From contig PNAI01000016.1 of assembly GCA_003169835.1 (NCBI GenBank), forward strand, positions 62,001 to 126,000: 64,000 nt of DNA. Reading direction: 5' to 3'. The position numbers and the translations under genes were made by a program. Numbering within the stretch: position 1 is the stretch's first letter; every line of letters begins with the position of its first letter. Source of the DNA: Hyphomicrobiales bacterium. Lineage in GTDB: Bacteria; Pseudomonadota; Alphaproteobacteria; Rhizobiales; Xanthobacteraceae. The notes below the pieces were generated by a model. That model was given only the letters and a program-made list of their open reading frames with translations. It made no database searches and was not told the origin of the DNA. Positions 12,988 to 22,854 of the stretch are shown one piece after another.

Positions 12988-13002
12988 TTAAGAGCCTGTT
13001 AA
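12988..13002. promoter_or_regulatory. candidate CtrA binding site
   Basis: TTAA-GAGCCTG-TTAA, exact match to TTAA-N7-TTAA; GAGTC (GANTC) begins at 13010. Confidence 0.55.
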
Positions 13003-13258
13003 CAATTACGAGTCCTTGCCGGCGCTTTCCTTATAAGCCGTTCTTTTATTTGATATTTTTTTGTTCGAAATTGCAGGGTAGCCCCCGTGTCAGATGCCCA
13101 GCGAAGAGGCAAAATGCCTTCCAGAGGGCTAAGTAAAAATACGTATTTCGGCGTGAAAATGGTGTTCTGCAGACGACTGTGGCAAATCCGTCACAGCTCG
13201 ATTTATCTGCAAGAATTGACGTTGAAATAAGTTAAAACGGGATCTACCCGATCCGAAT

Positions 13259-13274
13259 ACCACTTTGCAGTGGT
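13259..13274 (-). terminator. small hairpin downstream of rpsT
   Basis: ACCACT-TTGC-AGTGGT perfect 6-bp stem. Confidence 0.35.
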
Positions 13275-13323
13275 CTAGGGGATTTTGAGGGCTAGAAGCT
13301 GAAGTTTGACGACCAAAGGGCGG

Positions 13324-13590
13324 TCATTTGCCGAGTTTGGCGATCCGCTTGGTGAGTCGCGAGACCTTCCGGCTGGCGGCGTTTTTGTGCACCTGGCCGC
13401 GACGCGCCGCACGCATGAGCTCGGGCTCCGCTTGTTTCATGGCAGCAAGCGCCTTGTTGCGGTCGCCAGCGGTAATCGCATCCTCGACCTGGCGCACGGC
13501 TTTACGCACACGTGTGCGCCGGGCCTTGTTGACCTCGGTGCGGCGGGCGATCTGACGGATCGCCTTGCGGGCTGAACTGGTGGTGGCCAT
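13324..13590 (-). CDS. rpsT: 30S ribosomal protein S20
   Basis: [39 protein letters not shown]...[26 protein letters not shown] S20 sequence. Confidence 0.97.
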   Translation of the reverse strand: MATTSSARKAIRQIARRTEVNKARRTRVRKAVRQVEDAITAGDRNKALAAMKQAEPELMRAARRGQVHKNAASRKVSRLTKRIAKLGK

Positions 13591-13694
13591 GATCGTCTAA
13601 GCCATAAATGCTTATGTCGCCAAAATTCAATGGCGGCGAGGGCTCTCGCCGCCTGATGCGTGACGCTTATAATCAGGTGCCCCAGATGCGTCAA

Positions 13695-13720
13695 CGTCCG
13701 CGAGCGCTCGCGCGCGGACG
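13695..13720. terminator. 8-bp stem-loop downstream of the DHDPS-family gene
   Basis: CGTCCGCG-agcgctcgcg-CGCGGACG. Confidence 0.35.
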
Positions 13721-13736
13721 CCAATTGAGGCGTCAA

Positions 13737-14633
13737 TCACGCCACGCGTTTGCCGCGCACGTGATCGAATCCCGCAACCACCGACGCGCGGTCGGCCGCC
13801 GAGAAGGGCGCCAGCGGCGGCTTGACGCGTGCCCAGGCCGGGTCGGCATGAATATGACCGAGCAGCGCCTTAACGCCGGAGACCAGCGGCTTGCCGTCGA
13901 ACAACTTGCGAATGATGACTGCCTGATCGATGGCGGTCTGATCGCCCTTGGCCCAGGCGCGCTGGCACAGATCGGCGTTGAGGTTGGCGGTCGCTGAGAT
14001 ACAGCCGGCAAAGGCTCCGGCGCGCGCCTCGAGCAAGACAGCCTCCGTCGAGGGAAATACGTCGAAGGTCTTCGAAATCGCCGCGGCCTCGCGCGCGTAG
14101 GCCATGTCGCCGGAGGAATTCTTGAGACCCACGATGCGCTGACCGAAGGCGTCGAGCAGCCGGGTGATCAACTTGACCGGCCAGGGCAGACCGGACTGCT
14201 GCGGGAAGTGATAGAGATAAATCGGTATCGGCTTTTGCGCGCTCGCCTGGACGATCGCTTCCACATAGGCGAACAGCCCGTCGTCGGGCACGTCCTTGTA
14301 GTAGAACGGCGGCAGCACCAGCGCACCGGCAAAATTCAAGCTCGCGGCATGTTGGGTCAGAGCGATGGCGTCGGAGACGGCAGCGGCGCCGGTGCCGACC
14401 ATCATACGATCGAGGGGAAGTCCTGCGTCGCGATAGGCGCTCATCACGCGCTTGCGCTCGTCGAGCGAGAACGAGGTCGCTTCGCCGGTGGTGCCGAGCA
14501 CGTTGAGCCCGTCGCAGCCGTTGTCGAGCAGGTAACGCGCAAGCTTGGTCGCACGTGCGATATCGGGCGTGCCGCGCTCATCCACCGGGGTTGCGATTGC
14601 GGCGATCACGCCGCGGAGTTTGCTCTCGCTCAT
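13737..14633 (-). CDS. dihydrodipicolinate synthase / N-acetylneuraminate lyase family protein
   Basis: GLNVLGTTGEATSFSLDER, PIYLYHFPQQSG, RIVGLKNSSGD (Schiff-base Lys). Confidence 0.88.
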   Translation of the reverse strand: MSESKLRGVIAAIATPVDERGTPDIARATKLARYLLDNGCDGLNVLGTTGEATSFSLDERKRVMSAYRDAGLPLDRMMVGTGAAAVSDAIALTQHAASLNFAGALVLPPFYYKDVPDDGLFAYVEAIVQASAQKPIPIYLYHFPQQSGLPWPVKLITRLLDAFGQRIVGLKNSSGDMAYAREAAAISKTFDVFPSTEAVLLEARAGAFAGCISATANLNADLCQRAWAKGDQTAIDQAVIIRKLFDGKPLVSGVKALLGHIHADPAWARVKPPLAPFSAADRASVVAGFDHVRGKRVA

Positions 14634-14661
14634 GTCGTTATCCTCGCCAATAAAGAAATCG

Positions 14662-16941
14662 TCATCCGCTTACATTGAACGCCGCGAGCGCGGCCATGTT
14701 GACGAGCTGGCTGTCGTTGGCGGTCATCGACACGATTTGCACGGAACGATCGAGCCCGACCAGCAGCGGCCCGATCACGGTGGCGCCGCCCAGTTCCTGC
14801 AGTAGCTTGGTGGAGATCGAAGCGGAATGGAACGCCGGCATGATCAGCACGTTGGCCGGCCCTGAAAGCCTGCAGAACGGATAGGCCGCGGCGGCTTCCG
14901 GATTGAGGGCCACGTCGGCGGCCATCTCGCCGTCGTATTCGAAATCTACGCGGCGACCATCGAGGATTTTCACTGCGCCCTGTACGTGAGCGGAGCGTTC
15001 GCCAGGGGGATGGCCGAAAGTGGAGAAAGCGAGCAATGCGAGTCGCGGCTCGTAGCCGAGCCGGCGCGCGACTCCGGCCGCTTCGACCGCGATATTAGCG
15101 AGTAATTCTGCACTTGGCATTTCGTTGACCGCCGTATCGGCGACCAGTACCTGCTTGCCGCGCGCCAACACCAATGAGATGCCGATGACGCAGTGACCGG
15201 GCTTGGGATCGATGCAGCGGCGCACGTCTTCGAGGGCCACCGAGAAATTGCGCGTGACGCCGGTGATCATGGCGTCGGCATCGTCGAGCGCCACCATGCA
15301 GGACGCGAAGGTGTTGCGGTCCTGGTTGACCATGCGCTGGCAATCGCGGAACAGGTAGCCTTGGCGCTGCAGCCGCTCGTACAGATGGGCCGCGTAAAGC
15401 GCATTCCGCTTTGAGAGCGCGGCATTGATGATCTCGATGCCGCCGCCGAGATCTATACCGAGATTTTGCGCGATCTCGCGGATCGGGTTCTCGCGCCCGA
15501 CCAGGAGCGCGGTGCCGAGCCCCTCGTGGACGAAGCTTGCGGCGGCGCGGATCACCTGCTCTTCCTCGCCTTCGGCGAAGACGACGCGTTTGGGCGCGCG
15601 GCGCAGGTGCTCGAACACGCGCTGGAGCACGCCTGCGACCGGGTCTCGCCGCGTGCGCAGCTGCGCGCGATAGGCATCCATGTCGACGATCGGCTTGCGC
15701 GCAACGCCAGTATCCATCGCCGCTTTGGCAACCGCGGGTGGAACGCAGGAAATAAGGCGGGGATCGAACGGCACCGGGATGATGTAATCGGGTCCGTATT
15801 TCGGCCGCGCCCCGTACAGGGCGGCGACTTCGTCGGGCACGTCCTCGCGCGTGAGTGCCGCCAGCGCGCGCGCCGCGGCGATCTTCATCTCCATATTGAT
15901 GGTGGTGGCGCGCACATCGAGCGCGCCCCGGAAAATGAACGGGAAGCCGAGAATGTTATTGACCTGGTTGGGGTAGTCGGAGCGGCCGGTGGCCATGATG
16001 GCGTCGTCGCGCACTTCCGCCACTTCTTCGGCGGTAATCTCCGGGTCGGGATTGGCCAAGGCGAAGATGATCGGCTTTTCCGCCATCGACTTGACCATCT
16101 CCTTGGTGAATGCCCCTTTGACCGAAAGCCCGAAAGCCACATCGGCGCCTTCGAATGCCTGCGCCAGCGTGCGGGCGGAAGTTTTGACCGCATAGCCCGA
16201 CTTCCACTGGTTCATGCCTTCGGTGCGGCCCTGATAGATCACGCCCTTGGTGTCGCACAGAATCAGATTGCCGGGCGTGAAGCCGATGGCCTTGAGCAGT
16301 TCCAGGCAAGCGATGCCGGCGGCGCCCGCACCGTTGCAAACGAGCTTGGTATTTTTGATATCGCGCCCGGTCAGATCGAGCGCATTGATCAATCCGGCCG
16401 CCGAGATGATCGCGGTGCCGTGCTGGTCGTCATGAAACACCGGAATGTCCATCAATTCGCGCAGCCGCTGCTCGATGATGAAACACTCGGGCGCCTTGAT
16501 GTCCTCAAGATTGATGCCGCCCCAGCCTTTGCCGAGGAATTTCACGCAATTGATGAATTCGTCCGGGTCCTCGGTGTTGACTTCGAGGTCGATGGAATCG
16601 ATGTCGGCGAAGCGCTTGAACAGCACCGCCTTGCCTTCCATCACGGGCTTGGCGGCAAGCGCGCCGCGATTGCCTAAGCCTAGAATGGCGGTGCCGTTGG
16701 TGATGACCGCGACGAAGTTGCCTTTGACCGTGTAGTCGTAGGCCAGCTCTTCGTTCTCGGCGATCGCCAGCACTGGGACAGCTACGCCGGGCGAATAGGC
16801 CAGCGAAAGATCGCGCTGGGTCGCCATCGGCTTGGTGGCCACGACCTCGAGCTTGCCGGGCCGGCCCTGGCTATGAAACAGCAGCGCTTCCTGGTCGGTG
16901 AAGGTCGGACGGTTGCCGCGGCCGTTAGATTTAGCGGACAT
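14662..16941 (-). CDS. maeB: NADP-dependent malic enzyme with C-terminal phosphotransacetylase domain
   Basis: DLSLAYSPGVAVP, FHDDQHGTAI, then VFAEGEEEQVIRAA...PTA-like domain; start set at MSAKSNG. Confidence 0.93.
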   Translation of the reverse strand: MSAKSNGRGNRPTFTDQEALLFHSQGRPGKLEVVATKPMATQRDLSLAYSPGVAVPVLAIAENEELAYDYTVKGNFVAVITNGTAILGLGNRGALAAKPVMEGKAVLFKRFADIDSIDLEVNTEDPDEFINCVKFLGKGWGGINLEDIKAPECFIIEQRLRELMDIPVFHDDQHGTAIISAAGLINALDLTGRDIKNTKLVCNGAGAAGIACLELLKAIGFTPGNLILCDTKGVIYQGRTEGMNQWKSGYAVKTSARTLAQAFEGADVAFGLSVKGAFTKEMVKSMAEKPIIFALANPDPEITAEEVAEVRDDAIMATGRSDYPNQVNNILGFPFIFRGALDVRATTINMEMKIAAARALAALTREDVPDEVAALYGARPKYGPDYIIPVPFDPRLISCVPPAVAKAAMDTGVARKPIVDMDAYRAQLRTRRDPVAGVLQRVFEHLRRAPKRVVFAEGEEEQVIRAAASFVHEGLGTALLVGRENPIREIAQNLGIDLGGGIEIINAALSKRNALYAAHLYERLQRQGYLFRDCQRMVNQDRNTFASCMVALDDADAMITGVTRNFSVALEDVRRCIDPKPGHCVIGISLVLARGKQVLVADTAVNEMPSAELLANIAVEAAGVARRLGYEPRLALLAFSTFGHPPGERSAHVQGAVKILDGRRVDFEYDGEMAADVALNPEAAAAYPFCRLSGPANVLIMPAFHSASISTKLLQELGGATVIGPLLVGLDRSVQIVSMTANDSQLVNMAALAAFNVSG

Positions 16942-17112
16942 TTCAACTCCTAACGTACCGGCCAACAGGCCGAAAGTTCGACGTTAGCGGAAGGAGCGGG
17001 AGCGACTCAAGGGAGGCGATGCAAAGGATGACCGTGTGTCGCCGCGTTCGGCAGTTGAATCGCGACGGCGCGCGCGCTAATCGGTTGCGGCAGGCAATCG
17101 TGGAAAGAGGTT

Positions 17113-17433
17113 ATGATTCGCTTTCTGTTCAGGTTCGCTGGAATTGTGCTGCTCGCGCTGGCCTTCATATTCGTGGTCTACGACGGCATGAAGTCGATCG
17201 CGAGCCACATGTTCTATGCCACCAGGGTCGAGCAATTCTGGACCGAGGTGCACAGCCGCAGCTTGCAGATGCTGCGGGAAGCCGTCGAGCGCAGTGCCGG
17301 CGTGGGAATCTGGCGCTGGGTGGTCGAGCCGATCCTCGATCAGCCGATCGCGCTGGTGTTCGGAATCCTGAGCGTGATTCTCATCCTGCTGGGACGCAAG
17401 AAGCGCCCGCTGATCGGATACGCGCGGGAGTGA
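17113..17433 (+). CDS. small membrane protein, two predicted TM segments
   Basis: FLFRFAGIVLLALAFIFVVYDGMKSIA and PIALVFGILSVILILLGRKKRP. Confidence 0.7.
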   Translation: MIRFLFRFAGIVLLALAFIFVVYDGMKSIASHMFYATRVEQFWTEVHSRSLQMLREAVERSAGVGIWRWVVEPILDQPIALVFGILSVILILLGRKKRPLIGYARE

Positions 17434-17463
17434 GCTTGTTTGAGAATGATCTGATCCGACCTT

Positions 17464-17498
17464 CCTTCGCCCGCCGAAGCGGGCTTCGCGAAGGCGGG
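17464..17498. repeat. REP-like nested palindrome between convergent genes
   Basis: CCTTCGCCCGCCGAAGCGGGCTTCGCGAAGGCGGG; GCCCGC-CGAA-GCGGGC inner stem. Confidence 0.65.
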
Positions 17499-17523
17499 AA
17501 ACCGGTTGGGATCATGCTTGCGC

Positions 17524-18051
17524 CTACTTCCCGATCGCGTCGATGCCGGCGCGGGCGACTTGAGTGTCCTGGGCCGAGAGCACGCCGGAAACGCCGATCG
17601 CGCCGACGATCTTGCCGTCGATCATAATCGGGATGCCGCCTTCGAGCGGCACGAAGTCCTTGAGCGCCAGATAGCGCATTCCGGCGCCGCCGCCCGAGAC
17701 GACCTCATCAAGCAGCTTGGTCGAACGCTTGAAGAAGAGTGCCGTGCGCGCTTTGCCCTCGGCGGTGGCGATGGCGGAGAGCTGGGTGTCATCGCGCCGA
17801 TGCAACATTACTATGTTGCCGCCGCTGTCGAGAATGACGATCACGACCGGCCACTTGTTCTTCTCCGCTTCGCCTTCCGCACCCGACATGGCCTGTTTTG
17901 CGGCATCAAGAGTAATGGGCGGGCCATAGGGCGGCGGCATGGTTTGCGCCGGTGTCTGTGCACGAGCAAAACTTACGCCCAACAAAAAGCTGGCAATGGC
18001 CGCGCTCAGCGCAAGCGCGCGCGCGGTCGAGATCGTCACTGACGTCATCAT
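17524..18051 (-). CDS. heme-binding / GlcG-HbpS (DUF336) family protein, exported
   Basis: LDAAKQAMSGAEGEAEKNKWPVVIVILDSGGNIVMLHRRDDTQLSAIATAEGKARTALFFKRSTK, VPLEGGIPI. Confidence 0.85.
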   Translation of the reverse strand: MMTSVTISTARALALSAAIASFLLGVSFARAQTPAQTMPPPYGPPITLDAAKQAMSGAEGEAEKNKWPVVIVILDSGGNIVMLHRRDDTQLSAIATAEGKARTALFFKRSTKLLDEVVSGGGAGMRYLALKDFVPLEGGIPIMIDGKIVGAIGVSGVLSAQDTQVARAGIDAIGK

Positions 18052-18331
18052 GTGGTCTCCGCATCTTTACGTGTGGCGACACTAGAGCGCGCCCGGCTAA
18101 ATTGGAATTCAGATTTTCTGTCCGGGTGCACTCCTCATGTTTCAGTTTAAGTGTCGTCCGGCTGACCGGCCCGTCATCGCCTGACGTCATAAAAAGCGCG
18201 CCAGAATGGGACGCGCTCGCGCAACCGTGAAAACGCAGGCTTCTGCGTATCGCCGGAATGTGAGGCTAAGGGTACGTGCGCGCGGGGGATTTGAGGCTTA
18301 TATTTGCCTCAACAAACCTGGAGAAGAAAAA

Positions 18332-18988
<657 letters not shown>

Positions 18989-19040
18989 TCGCCTGCAAGC
19001 TGCAGACTTCAGGTCTGGCGCGGCTTTGCGCGAAGGCGGC

Positions 19041-19059
19041 TTAAAGCTTTGTTAACCAT
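19041..19059 (+). promoter_or_regulatory. candidate CtrA binding site (extended consensus)
   Basis: TTAA-AGCTTTG-TTAACCAT, followed by GGTTAA forming TTAACC-N8-GGTTAA palindrome. Confidence 0.6.
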
Positions 19060-19107
19060 AACTACGGTTAATTGAGCTTGAAGATTTGCCGTCTCGGGAG
19101 TCAAAGC

Positions 19108-19740
19108 ATGCGGCCAGGCCGCTTACTTCCGTTGTCATTGATCTCGATCTTGCTCGGTGCCTGCTCGCTGCTGCCGCCGTGGTTCGTAGGCACGCCGACG
19201 CCGACCTCGTCGAGCAACAAGTCATCGGCCAATATCGCCGAGAGACAAACGCTCAGCACGCCGCGCGCGGGTGGAATGGAACTCAACGGCGCGTATCGTC
19301 TTGATACTGGCGATCGGGTGCGCGTGCTGGTGGCCGGCCAGGATGCGTTGAGCAATTCCTATGAGCTCGATGCGGGCGGTGCGATCGAGATCGTATCGAT
19401 CGGCAGGGTGCTGGCGCGCGGGCTCAACACGATCCAATTGTCCGGCGTCATCGAGCGGCGGCTCAAGCAGAACAAACTGCGCGAGGCGCATGTGGCGGTT
19501 CAGATCGAGACCTATCGGCCGTTCACCATCCGCGGCGAGGTCGCCAATCCTGGGCAATATCCGTACGTCAACAACATGACGACGGAAACCGCGATCGCCA
19601 TCGCGGGCGGCCTGAAGCCGCGCGCCAACAAGGCCGCGGTCACGGTCAGCAGCGACGGTCAAGATGGCGCGCGCGCGCCGTCGGCGCTGACGAGTCCGGT
19701 GCAGCCGGGCGAAGTCGTCACTGTGACGGAAGAGCGCTGA
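19108..19740 (+). CDS. polysaccharide biosynthesis/export protein (Wza-like), lipoprotein
   Basis: lipobox LLGACS; YRLDTGDRVRVLVAGQDALSNSYELDAGGAIEIVSIGRVLARG; SLBB-like PFTIRGEVANPGQYPYVNNMT. Confidence 0.85.
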   Translation: MRPGRLLPLSLISILLGACSLLPPWFVGTPTPTSSSNKSSANIAERQTLSTPRAGGMELNGAYRLDTGDRVRVLVAGQDALSNSYELDAGGAIEIVSIGRVLARGLNTIQLSGVIERRLKQNKLREAHVAVQIETYRPFTIRGEVANPGQYPYVNNMTTETAIAIAGGLKPRANKAAVTVSSDGQDGARAPSALTSPVQPGEVVTVTEER

Positions 19741-19770
19741 GATTTTCTAGCCAGATTCAGAATTACTTCG

Positions 19771-19840
19771 CTCATTCCCGCGAAAGCGGGAATCCAGTCG
19801 TTTTGCTTTAGGACTGGGTCCCCGCTTTCGCGGGGACGAA
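19771..19840. repeat. bipartite REP-like element between convergent genes
   Basis: TTCCCGCGAAAGCGGGAATCCAG ... CTGGGTCCCCGCTTTCGCGGGGAC. Confidence 0.75.
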
Positions 19841-19858
19841 CGGAGGAATGGCAGAGTG

Positions 19859-20536
19859 TTACTTCCCACTCATATGCTTATTCAGGAAGGCCGTCGTGCG
19901 CTCATAGGCGAGCTTGGCGGCGTCGGCGTTGTAGCTGCCGCGCTCGTCGCAGTGGAAACCGTGGCCAGCACCCTTGTAGACATAGATCTGGCAGTCGGAA
20001 CGCTTCTGCTTGATAATTTCCACGTCGGCCATCGAGATGCTGTGATCGGTCTCGCCGAAATGCATCTGGACCGGGCATTTCGGTATCTCGTCGGCGAACG
20101 CAACGATCCGGCCGCCGTAATAGGACACAGCAGCGCGCAAACCGGAAAGCCGCGCGGCGGAAAGAAACGCAATCGAGCCGCCCATGCAAAAGCCAACGAT
20201 GGCGATGGGACCTACGGATTTAATTTCCTTAATCGCGGCGTCGGTGTCGCGCAGCATGGCGTCCCAATCGGGCTTGGCGATGAATTTACGCGCGGCCTCG
20301 ATTTCCGGCGGGGTATAGCCGCATTCGAAATTGGGCTGCGTGCGGTCGAACAAGGCGGGCGCGACCGCGACATAGCCCTCGCCCGCGAAACGGTCGCAGA
20401 CCGCGCGGATGTGCTGGTTGACGCCGAATATTTCCTGGATGACGACGATGCCGCCTTTCGGCGCGCCTTTCGGATCGGCGCGATAGGCACCGAGCTTGTG
20501 CTGATCGGCGGCGGTGAGTGAAAAATGCTTGCCCAT
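19859..20536 (-). CDS. dienelactone hydrolase family protein
   Basis: GIVVIQEIFGVNQHIRAVCDRFAGEGYVAVAPALFDR, GFCMGGS nucleophile, GAGHGF. Confidence 0.9.
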   Translation of the reverse strand: MGKHFSLTAADQHKLGAYRADPKGAPKGGIVVIQEIFGVNQHIRAVCDRFAGEGYVAVAPALFDRTQPNFECGYTPPEIEAARKFIAKPDWDAMLRDTDAAIKEIKSVGPIAIVGFCMGGSIAFLSAARLSGLRAAVSYYGGRIVAFADEIPKCPVQMHFGETDHSISMADVEIIKQKRSDCQIYVYKGAGHGFHCDERGSYNADAAKLAYERTTAFLNKHMSGK

Positions 20537-20631
20537 GATGAGCCTCCCACGTTGATGTTTTTGTGATGATTGTTTAGTCCAGCGAGGCCCCGCTCGCCAA
20601 GGCCCGATCTAGCTTTTGGCGGTATGCGCGG

Positions 20632-21591
20632 CTACTGCGTCTTGATGCGGGGGAGCACGCGCGCCTTGGCTTCGATGTCGCGCTTGAGCCGTGTGCTGAA
20701 GGCCGCAGCATCAGCGTAGTAATTCGTCGGTTGGGCGGCGCGCTTGGCCACGGCTGCGTAGATTTCGCTCTTGGCGGAGATCGCGCAAGCGGCAGCAAGA
20801 GTGGCCAGGATCGGTGCAGGTGTGCTGGCTGGCGCAAATAGACCGCCGAAACTCGCCAGGCTCACGTCGTAGCCTTGTTCCTTGACGGTCGGCACATCGG
20901 GAAACGCGGGATGACGCGTCTCATCAAAAATGCCGATGACGCGGATGTTCTGGCCCACGGCGCTGCCGAGCACGAGGGAGGCCACATCAAGCCGACCGCC
21001 GAGCAGGTCGGTCAGGACCAGCGGCTCGCCGCGGAACGGGATGTCTTTAATGTCGATCTTGGCAGCTTGCAGAAATTCTTCCATCGCGAGATGGGGGATC
21101 GTGAGCACGCCTTGATGGCCGTAGTTGAGCGCGCCCGGACGCGATTTCGCCGCCGCCACGAGATCGGCGACGTTCTTGATCGGCGTGCCCGAAATAACAG
21201 CGAGCGCCATGGCGTTGGTGAAGGTCTGGCAGACCGGGACAAGTGCGTCGGGCTTGTAGCCTGCGTCGGTGCGCGCCTGCGGATAGACGGAGAGCACAAG
21301 CGCGGGCGCGAACAGCAACGTGTAGCCGTCGGGATCGGCGCGCACGACGGACAGCGCGCCGATCGAGCCGCCAGCGCCAGGCTTGTTCTCGACGATGAAC
21401 TCGCGGCCGAGCTTGCTCGACAATCCCACGGCGATGGCGCGGGCCAGAACATCAGTGGTGCTGCCGGCGACGTAGGGGTTGACGATTTTTACGACGCGGC
21501 TCGGATAAGTGTCCTGACCGATGGCAGGTGCCGAAAGGCCAAACGCAGCGGCGGCCGCAAAGGCGGGCATGAGTTTCCAGGCGGCGCGCAT
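20632..21591 (-). CDS. Bug/TctC family tricarboxylate-type periplasmic substrate-binding protein
   Basis: YPSRVVKIVNPYVAGSTTDVLARAIAVGLSSKLGREFIVENKPGAGGSIG. Confidence 0.88.
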   Translation of the reverse strand: MRAAWKLMPAFAAAAAFGLSAPAIGQDTYPSRVVKIVNPYVAGSTTDVLARAIAVGLSSKLGREFIVENKPGAGGSIGALSVVRADPDGYTLLFAPALVLSVYPQARTDAGYKPDALVPVCQTFTNAMALAVISGTPIKNVADLVAAAKSRPGALNYGHQGVLTIPHLAMEEFLQAAKIDIKDIPFRGEPLVLTDLLGGRLDVASLVLGSAVGQNIRVIGIFDETRHPAFPDVPTVKEQGYDVSLASFGGLFAPASTPAPILATLAAACAISAKSEIYAAVAKRAAQPTNYYADAAAFSTRLKRDIEAKARVLPRIKTQ

Positions 21592-21621
21592 GATCGTTGT
21601 CCCCAAACTTGTCCGTCTCAG

Positions 21622-22647
21622 TCAGCGGGATTGTACTGCAAGTCCGAACGCTTCGGCCATCAACTCGTACGAGCGTTTTCGCGCGGCGTGGTCGAAGATC
21701 ATGGAGGTGATCATCACTTCGTCGGCTTGGGTTGCCTTGATCAAAGGCTCCAGCCTGTCCAACACTGTCGCCTTGCTGCCGACGATCATGCGTGCGCGAT
21801 TGTACGCCACGCGTTCACGATCGATCGGTGCGTACTCATAGGCGGCGGCATCCTCTGGACTTGAAAGCGGCGAGAACTCGCCCTTGCGGCGGCGCACGAA
21901 ATTGAGGTCCACGGTGGCCGCAATCCGGTCCGCTTCCGCGTCGGTGTCCGCGCAGATGGCTTGCACGGCGAGGATCGCCAGTGGTTTGGCGAGTTGCGGC
22001 GAGGGCTTGAAGTGTTTGCGGTAGATGGTCATCGGTGCGACCGGATCCAAATCGGAAAAATGGTGTGCGAAGGAAAATCCAGCGCCGACTTGTGCCGCGA
22101 GTTGCGCGCTATAGCCGCTCGAGCCGAGCAGATAGATCGGCGGCAATGCCACGTCCGACGGCATGGCGTGTACGTTGCGGAACGGATGGCCTTCGGGGAA
22201 GCCTCCCTGCTCGAACAAGAGCAGTTCCTGGAACCGTTCGAGAAAATCATCATCCGGGTTAGGCGCGCATTCCTGCCGGCGGCGCAGCGCGTAGGACGTC
22301 ACGGGATCGGTGCCGGGCGCGCGGCCGAGGCCAAGATCGATGCGGCCGGGGAAGAGACCTTCGAGCACCTTGAAGCGTTCCGCCACCATGAGCGGGGCAT
22401 GGTTGGGCAGCATCACGCCGCCGGAGCCCACACGCATGTGCATGGTCACCGCTGCGATCTGTCCGATGATGATGTCTGGCGCGGAACTTGCGATGGCCGG
22501 AAGGTTGTGATGCTCGGCGACCCAATAGCGCGTGTAGCCAAGCCGGTCGGCAAGGCGGGCGAGGTCCAGGCTGTTGTGCAGAGCCATCGCACCGGGCGTG
22601 GCGGTGGTCACGGGTGACAAATCGAGGACGGAGAGGGGCGTGCTCAC
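21622..22647 (-). CDS. LLM-class flavin-dependent oxidoreductase (luciferase-like)
   Basis: LSVLDLSPV, ALHNSLDLARLADRLGYTRYWVAEHHNLPAIASSAPDIIIGQIAA. Confidence 0.92.
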   Translation of the reverse strand: MSTPLSVLDLSPVTTATPGAMALHNSLDLARLADRLGYTRYWVAEHHNLPAIASSAPDIIIGQIAAVTMHMRVGSGGVMLPNHAPLMVAERFKVLEGLFPGRIDLGLGRAPGTDPVTSYALRRRQECAPNPDDDFLERFQELLLFEQGGFPEGHPFRNVHAMPSDVALPPIYLLGSSGYSAQLAAQVGAGFSFAHHFSDLDPVAPMTIYRKHFKPSPQLAKPLAILAVQAICADTDAEADRIAATVDLNFVRRRKGEFSPLSSPEDAAAYEYAPIDRERVAYNRARMIVGSKATVLDRLEPLIKATQADEVMITSMIFDHAARKRSYELMAEAFGLAVQSR

Positions 22648-22854
22648 GCGGGCGATACCATGATGCAGGATTTGGCGATGCTGAAGGATTTATTACAAGA
22701 AACGAAACTCATGTGGAATAAGCGCAAGTTCATAGTGTCATTAGCATGCATAAGTTTGATTCATAGTGCCGGTCTGATGATCCAGGCTGATGACGGCTGT
22801 CATTATATGGATATGATGGTTGGGGTTGCGACCAACGCGCGCGGAGTTTGACGA

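Larger units (their letters stand above)
12250..13323. other. dnaA-rpsT intergenic region, unusually long, candidate origin/regulatory region
   Basis: ~1.07 kb without convincing CDS in a dense region; AT-rich patches near 12545-12720 and 13030-13075; perfect TTAA-N7-TTAA at 12988; no exact DnaA box seen. Confidence 0.35.

Noticed and set aside
12297-13136. Several short ORFs in the dnaA-rpsT gap (e.g. 12350..12619, 12623..12901, 12888..13136)
   Set aside because: No recognisable domains, mutually overlapping in different frames, weak start contexts; treated as non-coding.
13178-13186. Possible DnaA box TGTGGCAAA
   Set aside because: Two mismatches to TGTGGATAA; no cluster of boxes nearby.
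13177-13196. CTGTG...CACAG palindrome resembling a CRP/FNR site
   Set aside because: Spacer is 8 between TGTGG and TCACA rather than the 6 of the TGTGA-N6-TCACA consensus; not a convincing match.
15466-16677. 403-aa plus-strand ORF opposite maeB
   Set aside because: Antisense shadow ORF, no domain evidence.
22660-22851. 63-aa ORF before the HtrA-like gene
   Set aside because: No homology signal recognised and no clear Shine-Dalgarno; could be real but unsupported.
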